A stretch of 64,000 nt of DNA. Source: an uncultured Aquimarina sp. Lineage in GTDB: Bacteria > Bacteroidota > Bacteroidia > Flavobacteriales > Flavobacteriaceae. A model generated the notes under the pieces. That model saw only the letters and a program-made list of their open reading frames with translations, did not search any database and had not been told where the DNA came from. The position numbers and the translations under genes were made by a program. Each line of letters opens with the position of its first letter. The stretch's first letter is position 1. Below, piece by piece: positions 51,525 through 60,818 of the stretch. Where the stretch lies: NCBI GenBank assembly GCA_947496705.1, contig CANMDW010000008.1, positions 1 through 64,000 on the forward strand, given 5' to 3'.

Positions 51525-52202
51525 TCAGAATACGTAATTTCTTTCCTGAATTTCAATAACTGCTACTGCGCCAACTAGAATATCTGCTTGTTTTACTATA
51601 TCAGATAAATTCTTAGTTCTTGAATGACAAATTGTAACTGTGGCATTCTTATTCAATAGCATCATAGCAATTGGTTTTCCTAAAATTGGACTTCTCCCAA
51701 TTACAACAGCTTGTTTTCCTTCAATTGGCAAATTGTAATGCCCTATCAATTTCATAATCCCTACTGGCGTCGCACTCCCAAATGCTTTTTCTCCCATTGT
51801 CATTTTTCCAAATCCCAAGCATGTTACACCATCAACATCTTTTTCAATCACGATTTTATCAAAGCATAATCGCTCATTTATCTGACTGGGAACTGGATGT
51901 TGTAATAAAATTCCACAAATAGCATCATCATTATTTAATTTTTCAATTGCTTTTAGCAATCCATTAGTCGTAGTGTGTTCTGGTAAATGAACTTTTAACG
52001 ATTTCATTCCAGCTCGATCGCAAGCATCACCTTTCATTTTTACATAAATCTCAGAAGATGGGTCATTCCCAACTAAAATAGTTGCTAATACAGGAACCCT
52101 TCCCGTATTTCGGATAATCCTATCAACCTTATGTTTCAAATCAGCTTCAATTTCTTTTGAAAATGCCTTTCCGTCTAATAAAATAGATTTCTTGTTTTTC
52201 AT
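51525..52202 (-). pseudogene. folD: FolD methylene-THF dehydrogenase/cyclohydrolase, C-terminally truncated
   Basis: About 225 codons against the usual 285-300. Present: SEIYVKMKGDACDRAG (catalytic Tyr/Lys motif), LLQHPVPSQIN, KDVDGVTCLG, and VVIGRSPILGKPIAMMLL. After DILVGAVAVIEI the sequence runs into an unrelated stop, so the last strand/helix and the PGGVGPMT motif are missing. It may retain partial fold but is probably inactive. A second folD N-terminal fragment lies at 53977-54066. Confidence 0.75.
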
Positions 52203-52319
52203 TTTGTACCTAATCAATTATACTTATTATAATTCAGTTTCATACTCACCCTTAATCTTTAGTGTTTTAGGTAGGACACTAAGCTTAATAGTAGCCACCC
52301 TCCCAAAAAATGTCAATTG

Positions 52320-53984
52320 TTAGTTAGGCGCTGTCAAAGATAATTCTCCATTAGATTTAGATTCAAAAACAATCTTATATTTTGGAACTTGCATCGTGTT
52401 AAATCCTATAACGACAAGTTCTTTATTTTCCTGTAGCATCTTGTTTGCCAGTTCTAATGGAATCTCCTTGTAAATAAGAATATTTTTATTGATTTCAATT
52501 AAATTTAACTCATTACTTATTTCTTCTTTTGATACCCAATTGCCCATTGTTATGCTTGTTCCAGATATCCATCTCTTCATATTGAATACAAGATCGACAA
52601 TGTCTAAAATTATGGTTTCTCTTGGATAACTAACTATGGATGTCTCTGAAATCAAATTATCGTAATTTGGATTAGTTTTATAGAAACGAAGAGAATTAAT
52701 ATCTTCAAAATTTGTAATTAAGCTTAGATTTTCTTTTGTAAGGGTAGATATCTTGTAAGAACCCAAGTCTTTTATATTTTCTTCAGGTTTCCCAAATAAT
52801 CTTACTTGTTTTTCATTTGAGTAAGCTCCGACTTCCCCGTAAATCAAGAATCCATCAGCACCATCCATTGTAGCTTTATTGCCTCCAGGATAGTAGGTAA
52901 ACATTCCTTCTTCGGGAATATAATTTTTCTCAAACCTTAACCGCATAAAATGTTCTATTCGTTCAATGGCTCTTTTCTTTTGTTCTTCTGTTCCACTTTC
53001 CCATAAATACCGAGGGAGCATTCTTACTCCTTTTATTGTCTTTAACCCCCATTCGTGCCATTGGTCCAGTTCACCTTCTTGTGGAACTGGCATAGCTGCT
53101 AGCTCATTAAGTACGGATTCAAATAATTCTTCCCTGTATCTTAGAGGAAATTCTTTATGAATATCGTTTCCTTGATTGTCCACAAATGCTTTTATGATTG
53201 AGGCTGTGTTTGACAAGTCTCTTTTTAAGAGCTTTCCGCTTTTTGATTTTGGTCCCCAAAGTCCGGTTTTAGAATCTTGGAAATTGTACATCCATTCTAA
53301 AAATGAATATCTCCAAGAATCAGAAAAATTATATAGATTGTGCCTTTGAATTAGCAATTCTACACCTGCATCACCATAATGTTCTTCATCTCTTACTAAG
53401 CTCAATAAGTCCCTGACATTATGAAAGGATGTCTGTGGAAATTTCGAGCCTATAAAACTAAGGTAGGACCAATCTTCCAAGACTGGTATTAGTTTTTCTG
53501 TTGTGTTAATTTGGTCAAGATAACTTAGGCGGTATTTTAGTTTTAGGGTCTGGTTGGTTTCATTAGCTAAAACCTGCAGGTGTTGGATTACATTTTCAGT
53601 TGGTCCGTGGTAAGAATTTAAAGGATAAGAGTTATCAATAAATGCTCCTGTATTCGGGTTTTGCAGATTTAAGTAGAATTCTAGTTCTTCTTCTTTGGTT
53701 TTAAAATTAGGCATCTTGATTAGGCCTTCTTTTGTTTGGTATTGTGTGTGTAAATCATCTAATCTTGAGAGTGCTTCGTAGTAGTGCCCTTTATCTATTA
53801 GATAACCTAATCCTAATAGTTTGAATTCAAATTCAGCCATATAATAACCTTCTTCTTGGAGCTGTTGATTCATTTGAAAAAGTTCTCTTACTTGAGTTTT
53901 TGTGTTTTTCGCTATTAAAAACCCAAAGATAACTAGTAGAACTATTGGAGTTATAACGATAATTTTTTTTACTCTTTTTTTCAT
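52320..53984 (-). CDS. Membrane-anchored protein of unknown function, helical-repeat type
   Basis: 554 residues. N-terminal anchor (KKIIVITPIVLLVIFGFLIA), then an extracytoplasmic part. Patterns such as LQNPNTGAFIDNSYPLNSYHGPT, WMYNFQDSKTGLWGPK and MDGADGFLIYGEVGAYS suggest an alpha/alpha-toroid like those of terpene cyclases and some glycosidases; I cannot name a family. The gene starts inside a folD N-terminal remnant and lies just upstream of truncated folD, pointing to a rearranged locus. Confidence 0.7.
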   Translation of the reverse strand: MKKRVKKIIVITPIVLLVIFGFLIAKNTKTQVRELFQMNQQLQEEGYYMAEFEFKLLGLGYLIDKGHYYEALSRLDDLHTQYQTKEGLIKMPNFKTKEEELEFYLNLQNPNTGAFIDNSYPLNSYHGPTENVIQHLQVLANETNQTLKLKYRLSYLDQINTTEKLIPVLEDWSYLSFIGSKFPQTSFHNVRDLLSLVRDEEHYGDAGVELLIQRHNLYNFSDSWRYSFLEWMYNFQDSKTGLWGPKSKSGKLLKRDLSNTASIIKAFVDNQGNDIHKEFPLRYREELFESVLNELAAMPVPQEGELDQWHEWGLKTIKGVRMLPRYLWESGTEEQKKRAIERIEHFMRLRFEKNYIPEEGMFTYYPGGNKATMDGADGFLIYGEVGAYSNEKQVRLFGKPEENIKDLGSYKISTLTKENLSLITNFEDINSLRFYKTNPNYDNLISETSIVSYPRETIILDIVDLVFNMKRWISGTSITMGNWVSKEEISNELNLIEINKNILIYKEIPLELANKMLQENKELVVIGFNTMQVPKYKIVFESKSNGELSLTAPN

Positions 53985-54066
53985 TTCTTATTCTATGCTT
54001 TAATTCAGTTTCAACCTCTTTAGATAATGCTTTTCTATTTAATAAATTTGGTCTCTTATTCTCCAT
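53977..54066 (-). pseudogene. folD N-terminal fragment
   Basis: About 30 codons (MENKRPNLLNRKALSKEVET...) aligning with the first 30 of the folD copy at 52202 (MKNKKSILLDGKAFSKEIEA). The similarity ends where the unknown membrane protein gene begins. A remnant of duplication or insertion. Confidence 0.55.
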
Positions 54067-54154
54067 TATTGGGTACTATCTCTTTATGTTTGTTTCTGTA
54101 TCTTCTGCCTGCATTACGGCCAACAATTGAATAAAGGAAGCATGTCCTTTATTT

Positions 54155-54197
54155 GCAATGTAATAATATCAATGAGATTTGTATATGACCTTAATCA
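54155..54197 (-). promoter_or_regulatory. Candidate CRP/FNR-type site upstream of the folD fragment and unknown membrane protein
   Basis: Minus strand TGATTAAGGTCA (54186-54197), with a weak -7 candidate TACATTGC (54155-54162) at the same 29.5-bp spacing as in neighbouring promoters. Confidence 0.3.
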
Positions 54198-54334
54198 GTT
54201 CAAAAAAATGGCCGATTAATAAAACTGAGTTAATAAAAAAGAAAAGTCCCATGAAACGTTCTTTTTGTGCGACTAACTGGGAGTCTGTGCATTAACTAAA
54301 TTTCAAGCTCTGAGAATCTCGTATTTGATTTTTT

Positions 54335-54463
54335 CATCAGGTACCTTACCTCCCCGAATACGCTCCTATTAAAAAAGATACGCAACAATTGAATAGCATA
54401 GCAGAAATTACTAAGAGCAAGCCAATTGTAGCCAATAATTTTAGGGAAACTAAGCTAGAATAA
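54335..54463 (+). pseudogene. Possible gene fragment, 42 codons
   Basis: An open stretch reading HQVPYLPEYAPIKKDTQQLN... to a TAA at 54461, without a start codon or promoter. The composition is protein-like, but I do not recognise it. It lies in the 570-bp gap between 54067 and 54632, which is otherwise empty apart from the two regulatory sites. Confidence 0.25.
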
Positions 54464-54585
54464 AAAAGAGTTTGGCTCCTTTTCAAAAATTAAAACATAA
54501 AATTGTGCAATCTATTATCAGATGATTCAAAACATTTCATAATAGTTAAATAATATTAAGATAAAGACATAGTATTTAACCATAC

Positions 54586-54628
54586 TAATCTAGATCATTT
54601 CCAATACATCATTTTGGTAATAATTTAG
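54586..54628 (+). promoter_or_regulatory. CRP/FNR-type promoter of the NUP gene
   Basis: TAATCTAGATCATTTCC (core 54586-54597) and TAATTTAG (54621-54628) 29.5 bp from its centre. The -7 box ends 5 bp before the ATG, so the transcript would be leaderless or nearly so, or the real start is elsewhere. Confidence 0.45.
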
Positions 54629-54632
54629 CAAA

Positions 54633-55676
54633 ATGAAAAATGAAAGAATATTAAGTAAACAGTTTCAAATAATTATACCATCTTTGTTTTTGCTATTATT
54701 AGCAAATAATATTTATTCTCAGAAAAAATCATTTAAAGTCATTACGATTGCTATGATGGAAATGGGAAATGTGAAAGATGATGGAATTGGGGAAGCACAA
54801 TTATGGTATGAGAGGGATAGCTTGTATAACGAATTAAATATTATTGGAGCTTATTCACCATTGTATTACAATGAAAAAGGACAAGGGTTAATAATTACTG
54901 GAGGTGGAATAGCAAATGCATCTGCTTCAATTATGGCTCTTGGTTTAAATCAAAATTTGGATTTAACAAATACCTATTTCATTATTGCAGGAATAGCAGG
55001 AACTTCCCCTAATGTATGCACCATTGGTTCTGCCATTTGGTCTGAATGGGTTTTAGATGCAGATATATGCCACGAAATAGATGCTCGAGAAATTCCGAAT
55101 AATTGGGAGTATTCTCGTTTTAAAATGGGCTGTAGTGAACCTTGGTGTGATAAGGGTTGGACAATAGGAACGGAAGTTTTTAAACTAGACTCTACTTTAA
55201 CTCAAAAAGCTTATCAATTAACAAAGAACATTGAGTTATTAGATAGTGAAGAAGCTCAAAATTTACGGAATAGATTTCCTAAAAATACAAAGGCTACACA
55301 AAAACCATTTGTTACAATCGGAGATAATATGGCCGGAAACACTTTTTTCTATGGAAAAATATTGAGCGACTGGGCTGAATGGTGGGTTAAAAAATGGACT
55401 AACGGAAAAGGAACTTATTACACGACAAATATGGAAGATAGTGGTATTTTAACTGCTTTCAGAAGATTATCTGATGAAAATATTATCTCTTTTAATAGGA
55501 TTATGATACTTCGAACGGCTAGTGATTTTGACCAACAATATCCTGGGAAAACTGCCCAAGAGTCAATTCACGATAGTTGGGTTGGATTTCCTTTGGCTAT
55601 AGAAAATGCATATAGAGTTGGTAGCCTTGTTGCTAAAGACATTATTTACAACTGGGATAAATGGAAAGAAGATTAA
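54633..55676 (+). CDS. Purine nucleoside permease (NUP) family protein
   Basis: 347 residues with a signal peptide (FQIIIPSLFLLLLANNIYSQ). The rest matches the NUP family: VITIAMMEMGNVKDDGIGEAQLWYERD, ITGGGIANASASIMALG, and MEDSGILTAFRRL. Members have a purine nucleoside phosphorylase-like fold and have been linked to nucleoside uptake in yeasts; bacterial role uncertain. Exported to the periplasm or surface. Confidence 0.82.
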   Translation: MKNERILSKQFQIIIPSLFLLLLANNIYSQKKSFKVITIAMMEMGNVKDDGIGEAQLWYERDSLYNELNIIGAYSPLYYNEKGQGLIITGGGIANASASIMALGLNQNLDLTNTYFIIAGIAGTSPNVCTIGSAIWSEWVLDADICHEIDAREIPNNWEYSRFKMGCSEPWCDKGWTIGTEVFKLDSTLTQKAYQLTKNIELLDSEEAQNLRNRFPKNTKATQKPFVTIGDNMAGNTFFYGKILSDWAEWWVKKWTNGKGTYYTTNMEDSGILTAFRRLSDENIISFNRIMILRTASDFDQQYPGKTAQESIHDSWVGFPLAIENAYRVGSLVAKDIIYNWDKWKED

Positions 55677-55816
55677 TTAAATCAAAAACTATTACCAGCC
55701 ACCGATGGAATACATTCAGCGTTCATGCTGAGAAACAGAAGACAGATAACATTATTAATTTGGTATTGTTACTTAATAGCAGCATCATAGAATATTTTTT
55801 TAATTACTTCATCCCC

Positions 55817-55859
55817 TGACCCAAGTCATTTTCAAAGAGACACCACTACTCTAATTTTG
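55817..55859 (+). promoter_or_regulatory. CRP/FNR-type promoter of oleate hydratase
   Basis: TGACCCAAGTCATTTTC (core 55817-55828), 29.5 bp from centre to the -7 box TAATTTTG (55852-55859, perfect consensus). This places the site near -41, class II position. Start codon 35 bp after the box. Confidence 0.55.
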
Positions 55860-55893
55860 TTGTTCAAAATTGTTTAACCAAAATTATAAAACT

Positions 55894-57468
55894 ATGTCTG
55901 CAATTAATTTAAAAGCCTATTGTTTGGGCGGTGGTATTGGTTCACTAGCAGCGGCTGCATTTATGATCCGCGATGGCGGAATCTCAGGTTCTCAAATTAC
56001 TATTTTTGAAAAGCTGGCTACATTAGGAGGAGCTCTTGATGGAGCACGCCTTGAAGACGGCAGTTATTCGCTTCGTGGTGGTAGAATGTTAACAACAGAT
56101 CATTATGAATGTTTTTGGGATTTATATAAAGATATTCCGTCTATTCATAATAAAGGGATGTCCGTTAAAGATGAAACTATTGAATTCAACAAAAAAAACA
56201 TCGCTCATTCTCAAGCTCGTTTAGTAGACCGAAATCGTCATATTGTAGATGTATCTACTATGGGTTTTACAATGCATAATAGAATGGAATTCGTTATTCT
56301 ATTAGAAGCATCAGAAGAAAAACTAGGGGAAACAAAAATTACCGATTGGTTATCCCCTGATTTCTTTCAGACGAATTTTTGGTATATGTGGCAAACTACA
56401 TTTGCTTTTGAACCTTGGCATAGTGCGGTTGAATTTAAGCGTTATTTACACCGTTTCATGAATGAATTTCCTCGAATCAATACACTTGCAGGGGTAAAAA
56501 GGACAGAATATAATCAATACGATTCATTAGTTCGTCCAATGATAGCGTGGCTTAAGGATAAAGGGGTGAACTTTGAATTAGCTACTTCAGTGGATGATAT
56601 AAACGTTGCAGATATTGATGGCAAGGTGACTGTTACTTCTATAACTGTTGTTGGTAAAGATGGCTCCAGGCAAGTTTCAGTTAACCCAAATGACATTGTT
56701 ATTTTTCAGAATGGGTCAATGGTCGATGCTTCCAGTGTTGGTTCCATGCAGTCTCCGCCAGTTCATAAAACTAAAGCCGATAGTAAGGGGTGGGCACTTT
56801 GGGAGAAACTGGCAAAGGGAAGACCAGATTTCGGAAATCCTGCAGCATTTAATAGTAGTATTCCTGAATCATTTTGGGAATCGTTTACAATAACATTTAG
56901 AACACCTGACTTTTTTGATAAGATGGAAAAAATGTCAGGCAATAAAGCAGGTACAGGTGGACTGGTTACCTTTAAAGATTCCAACTGGCTAATGTCTATC
57001 GTACTTTATCATCAACCACATTTTATAGATCAGCCGAAAGATGTCTTCGTATTATGGGGTTATGCTTTATATGGAAATCGTGTAGGTGATTTTGTTCCAA
57101 AAACAATGATTGAATGTAACGGAGCAGAAATATTAACAGAACTAGCAGGTCATTTGAATTTTGATAAAACTGTTTTTGATAAAGCTACTTGTATTCCTTG
57201 TCGAATGCCATACATCACTTCTATGTTTATGCCTCGTGCATACAACGACAGGCCTAAACCCGTACCTTCAAGCACCAAAAACTTAGCTTTTGTAAGTCAA
57301 TTTGTAGAAATTCCTGATGATGTAGTATTTACGGTGGAATATTCTGTGAGAGTAGCTCAAACAGTTGTTTATCAATTATTGAATATTGATCGTAAAATTC
57401 CTGAAATTACAAGACATGATAAGTCTCCCAAAGTGCTTATAAATTCTGTGATCAAATCATTTACATAA
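55894..57468 (+). CDS. ohyA: Oleate hydratase (FAD-dependent)
   Basis: 524 residues from the ATG at 55894 (MSAINLKAYCLGGGIGSLAAAAF). FAD-binding GGGIGS, RGGRMLTTDHYECFWDLYKDIPS, the family segment TMGFTMHNRMEFV, and a C-terminal PCRMPYITSMFMPRAYNDRPKP. It adds water to the cis-9 double bond of oleate, giving 10-hydroxystearate; this detoxifies host or environmental unsaturated fatty acids. It shares its promoter type with Hsp20 downstream. Confidence 0.95.
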   Translation: MSAINLKAYCLGGGIGSLAAAAFMIRDGGISGSQITIFEKLATLGGALDGARLEDGSYSLRGGRMLTTDHYECFWDLYKDIPSIHNKGMSVKDETIEFNKKNIAHSQARLVDRNRHIVDVSTMGFTMHNRMEFVILLEASEEKLGETKITDWLSPDFFQTNFWYMWQTTFAFEPWHSAVEFKRYLHRFMNEFPRINTLAGVKRTEYNQYDSLVRPMIAWLKDKGVNFELATSVDDINVADIDGKVTVTSITVVGKDGSRQVSVNPNDIVIFQNGSMVDASSVGSMQSPPVHKTKADSKGWALWEKLAKGRPDFGNPAAFNSSIPESFWESFTITFRTPDFFDKMEKMSGNKAGTGGLVTFKDSNWLMSIVLYHQPHFIDQPKDVFVLWGYALYGNRVGDFVPKTMIECNGAEILTELAGHLNFDKTVFDKATCIPCRMPYITSMFMPRAYNDRPKPVPSSTKNLAFVSQFVEIPDDVVFTVEYSVRVAQTVVYQLLNIDRKIPEITRHDKSPKVLINSVIKSFT

Positions 57469-57494
57469 CAAAAAATGAAATTAATTTCGTAGTC

Positions 57495-57537
57495 TGACCT
57501 AGGTCATTTCCTAAGTAACATCTTGCTTCTAATTTAG
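57495..57537 (+). promoter_or_regulatory. CRP/FNR-type promoter of Hsp20
   Basis: TGACCTAGGTCA is a perfect 12-bp palindrome (57495-57506), followed by TTTCC. The -7-like box TAATTTAG (57530-57537) is 29.5 bp from the centre. Start ATG 36 bp after the box. Confidence 0.55.
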
Positions 57538-57573
57538 CCTTATGAAAATTGTTTAACTTAAAATAATAAAATT

Positions 57574-58007
57574 ATGTCATTAGTGAAATTTAAAAGAAGA
57601 CCTTGGGGAAATCTTATCACATCAGATTTTTTGATAATGATGATTTCTTTGACAACCGCCTTTGGAATAACAAATTGGACGAACCTGCTTTGAACATTAA
57701 GGAAACAGATGATGCCTATGAAGTAGAATTAGCAGCTCCTGGATTTTCGAAAAAGGATTTCGAAGTAACCATAGATGATGGCTGCCTTAATGTATCAGCC
57801 GAAAAGTCGGAGTCTAAAGAAGAAGAGAATGATAACTACACCAGAAAAGAGTTTAGTTATAATTCTTTTGAAAAGCGTTTACAGCTCCCAGACTCTGTAA
57901 AGGATGAAAACGTCAAAGCAAAATACAAAGACGGTATACTGAGCTTTGATCTCATTAAAAAAGAAGAGGCCAAAGCAAAAAAACCAAAAGTGATTGAAAT
58001 TGTTTAA
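57574..58007 (+). pseudogene. Hsp20-family small heat-shock protein with N-terminal frameshift
   Basis: The alpha-crystallin domain is complete (EPALNIKETDDAYEVELAAPGFSKKDFEVTIDDG ... GILSFDLIKKEE). The natural start is the ATG at 57574 (MSLVKFKRRPWGNLITSDF), but a run of six T at about 57626 needs a seventh to join this frame to the body (SDFFDNDDFFDNRLW). Without it, only a TTG start at 57603 remains. Either a real indel or a homopolymer error. ATP-independent holdase chaperone, cytoplasmic. Probably cotranscribed with the ATPase 122 bp on. Confidence 0.8.
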
Positions 58008-58129
58008 GACATCATTTTTCTGGGGATTATCTTCAATAATCACCTTCTAACCAAATCTTTTGTATTTAAAGTTATGGTTAGAGGGTTTTTAAATTATGGA
58101 TATTGTTTAAACCAACTCAAATATTTAGA

Positions 58130-60781
58130 ATGACTCTAGAACCTTATGCTATAGATATAGAAACCGCTGTGCAAAAGCAAGGTAGCTCTATTGAGTTTGG
58201 TTTAACCAATGAGCAAGCGCAACATCGTATTCAAGAGTTTGGAACCAACGAAATCTTAGAAAAGAAAACCAAAAGTAGGTGGCGAATCCTTATCGACCAG
58301 TTCATAGATCCCATTATCCTTATCCTAGCACTCGCGACATTTTTCACTTTTCTATTTAGTCCTGACCTATTGGAAACGATAGCCATATTAACAGTAATCA
58401 TAATTACAATCGCCATTGGTTTTATTATGGAATTACAAGGAATTCGCTCTCTTGAGGCACTTCGTAAAATGGGAGTTACAGAATCTACTGTTTTACGAAA
58501 TGGAAAGATTAAAAGGATACCGTCGACATCATTAGTACCTGGTGACATTATTCTGGTTGAAACTGGCGATATGGTTTCGGCAGACGCTCGTTTAATTGCT
58601 GTGGAAAACCTATCTATTAAAGAAGCTTCATTAACGGGCGAGAGTATAGGTGTTGACAAGGATGTAAAACCGCTCCCAAAAAATACGCCACTCGCAGAAA
58701 GGAGTAATATGGTTTTTAAGGGAACATCTGTGATTCAAGGTTCAGCAAGAGCTATCGTAAGCTATACTGGATTTGATACACAATTGGGTAAAATCCAGAA
58801 AATGAGCGCGACCATTGAAGAACCAAGAACACCATTAGAAAAAAAACTAAACGAATTAAGCAAATGGCTTATTTGGCTCACTTTAACATTTGCCATACTC
58901 ATCTTTTTTACTGGGTACTTAAGAGGTATGGATATGATTGTAATTCTCAAAACTGCCATAGCACTCGCTGTTGCAGCCATACCTGAAGGACTTCCTATAG
59001 TAGCAACCATCGCTCTAGCAAGAGGAATGCTCAAACTATCCAAACGAAAGGTCATTATTAAAAAAATGGAGGCTGTAGAAACATTAGGCGCAACAAATAT
59101 TATTTGCACGGATAAAACAGGAACTCTTACTGAAGATAAAATGCAAGTACATACGCTAGCTTTTGAGGATGAAAAATTGAATGCTATTCAAAATGAAGAT
59201 AGCTATTTTTTTGATCCATTACTTCAAAAAAAACCACTCCATACGATGATGATGGCAAGTGTTTTATGTAATAATGTCGATCTGGGTGCAATGAATAAGA
59301 GAGGTGATAGTATTGAATTAGCGCTTATTGAATTTGCTGAAAAATTAAAGCTAGACTTAAGAAAGATTAAGCAAAATAATCCAGAAGAACTGGAGATACC
59401 ATTTAATACTAATAGTAAATTAATGGTAACACTTAACAATAATGAAGATATTGGTTATACTATATATGTCAAAGGAGCATTTGAGAGTCTAGTGAACCAC
59501 TGCACTACGATTGTAAAAAAAAACGAGATTCAGGAATTTACAAATAAAAACGAATGGTTTAATCTGGTTAACGAATTAGCCTCACAAGGATTAAGAGTAT
59601 TGGGTTTTGCTTATAAGAATACAACTGCACACCCACAAAAAGAGGATTTGCTATCCCAGCTCACCTTTATAGGCATCATCGGATTCTTGGATCCTGCGCG
59701 AGAAGATGTTAAATCAACTATAAAGGTATATAAAGATGCAGGGATTAAGGTTGTTATGCTCACAGGAGATCATCCCGGAACGGCAAGAAAGATTGCCGAA
59801 GAAGTGGGATTGTTATCAACAGACTCCAGTATTGATTCAGTAATTCACGGTAAAGAGATACAACTCAAAGAAGAACCTGACGCTGATACAAAAGAACGAT
59901 TATTGAATGCCTCGGTGTTTGCAAGAGTCACTCCTGAACAAAAACTAAAAATAGTTGCCTTTTACCAGAAGAACAATAACATCATAGGAATGTTTGGTGA
60001 TGGCATTAATGATATCCCAGCATTGCGGAAGTCAGATATTGGTATCGCAATGGGATTACGCGGAACACAAGCCGCAAGAGAGGCTGCAGATATTATCCTT
60101 AAAAATGACCGATTTACAGCTATGGAATTAGCCATAAAACAAGGCCGTGCTATCTTTGATCATATCAGGCAATTTGTAGTCTATCTGTTGTCATGTAATC
60201 TTGCAGAGGTAGTATCTGTAGGCTTGGCAGCATTACTTAATTTACCAGCGCCATTGTTACCTTTGCAAATCTTGTTTCTAAATCTCGTTACCGATATTTT
60301 TCCCGCACTTGCCTTAGGTATGGGAAAAGGAGAAGTTGATATAATGAATCGACCACCTAGGAAAGCAGATGAGCCCATTATGACACCAAAGCTTTGGTCG
60401 TCTACCATTATTTATGGATTGTGCATTACATCTGCCGTAGTAGGAATTACTGCCTATTCACACTTTGCATTAAAAGCGTCTCCAAGTGAAATAAACAATA
60501 TGGCTTTTTTTACGTTAGTACTCGCGCAACTTCTCAATGTATTTAATATGTCTAAAACCGAAGTTCCTTTTTTTAGTAACGAAGTCATAAAAAACCCGTG
60601 GGTATGGGGTGCGCTTATAATATCAATAATCATAACCGTAGGTGCCTATTTTATAACGCCTATTGCCGACGCACTTCATCTAATAAATTTGTCAACAAAG
60701 CAATTAGGATGGGTGGTTGTATTTGCACTTGGCTCTCTAGCATTGTCTCAGATAATCAAACGTGCAGGAGGCACGTTTTAG
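58130..60781 (+). CDS. P2-type cation-transporting ATPase (Ca2+-ATPase-like)
   Basis: 883 residues from the ATG at 58130. Cation ATPase N-terminal domain, ASLTGES actuator loop, PEGLP in helix 4 (AIPEGLPIVATIA), phosphorylation site CTDKTGTLTEDKM, TGDHPGTA, GDGINDIPAL, and four C-terminal helices. PEGLP points to the P2A/P2B group that moves Ca2+ or other cations. Follows Hsp20; converges on the glycosyltransferase gene with a 37-bp gap. Confidence 0.9.
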   Translation: MTLEPYAIDIETAVQKQGSSIEFGLTNEQAQHRIQEFGTNEILEKKTKSRWRILIDQFIDPIILILALATFFTFLFSPDLLETIAILTVIIITIAIGFIMELQGIRSLEALRKMGVTESTVLRNGKIKRIPSTSLVPGDIILVETGDMVSADARLIAVENLSIKEASLTGESIGVDKDVKPLPKNTPLAERSNMVFKGTSVIQGSARAIVSYTGFDTQLGKIQKMSATIEEPRTPLEKKLNELSKWLIWLTLTFAILIFFTGYLRGMDMIVILKTAIALAVAAIPEGLPIVATIALARGMLKLSKRKVIIKKMEAVETLGATNIICTDKTGTLTEDKMQVHTLAFEDEKLNAIQNEDSYFFDPLLQKKPLHTMMMASVLCNNVDLGAMNKRGDSIELALIEFAEKLKLDLRKIKQNNPEELEIPFNTNSKLMVTLNNNEDIGYTIYVKGAFESLVNHCTTIVKKNEIQEFTNKNEWFNLVNELASQGLRVLGFAYKNTTAHPQKEDLLSQLTFIGIIGFLDPAREDVKSTIKVYKDAGIKVVMLTGDHPGTARKIAEEVGLLSTDSSIDSVIHGKEIQLKEEPDADTKERLLNASVFARVTPEQKLKIVAFYQKNNNIIGMFGDGINDIPALRKSDIGIAMGLRGTQAAREAADIILKNDRFTAMELAIKQGRAIFDHIRQFVVYLLSCNLAEVVSVGLAALLNLPAPLLPLQILFLNLVTDIFPALALGMGKGEVDIMNRPPRKADEPIMTPKLWSSTIIYGLCITSAVVGITAYSHFALKASPSEINNMAFFTLVLAQLLNVFNMSKTEVPFFSNEVIKNPWVWGALIISIIITVGAYFITPIADALHLINLSTKQLGWVVVFALGSLALSQIIKRAGGTF

Positions 60782-60818
60782 TGAAACGAATCTGCTGCAA
60801 TTAAGGCACTGCTTTCTG

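Noticed and set aside
51387..51578. 63-codon plus-strand ORF antisense to the folD remnant
   Set aside because: Low-complexity hydrophobic composition and overlap with the truncated folD reading frame suggest chance.
53833..54066. 77-codon ORF as a separate gene
   Set aside because: Only its first 30 codons are meaningful (folD-like); the rest is the unknown membrane protein gene read out of frame.
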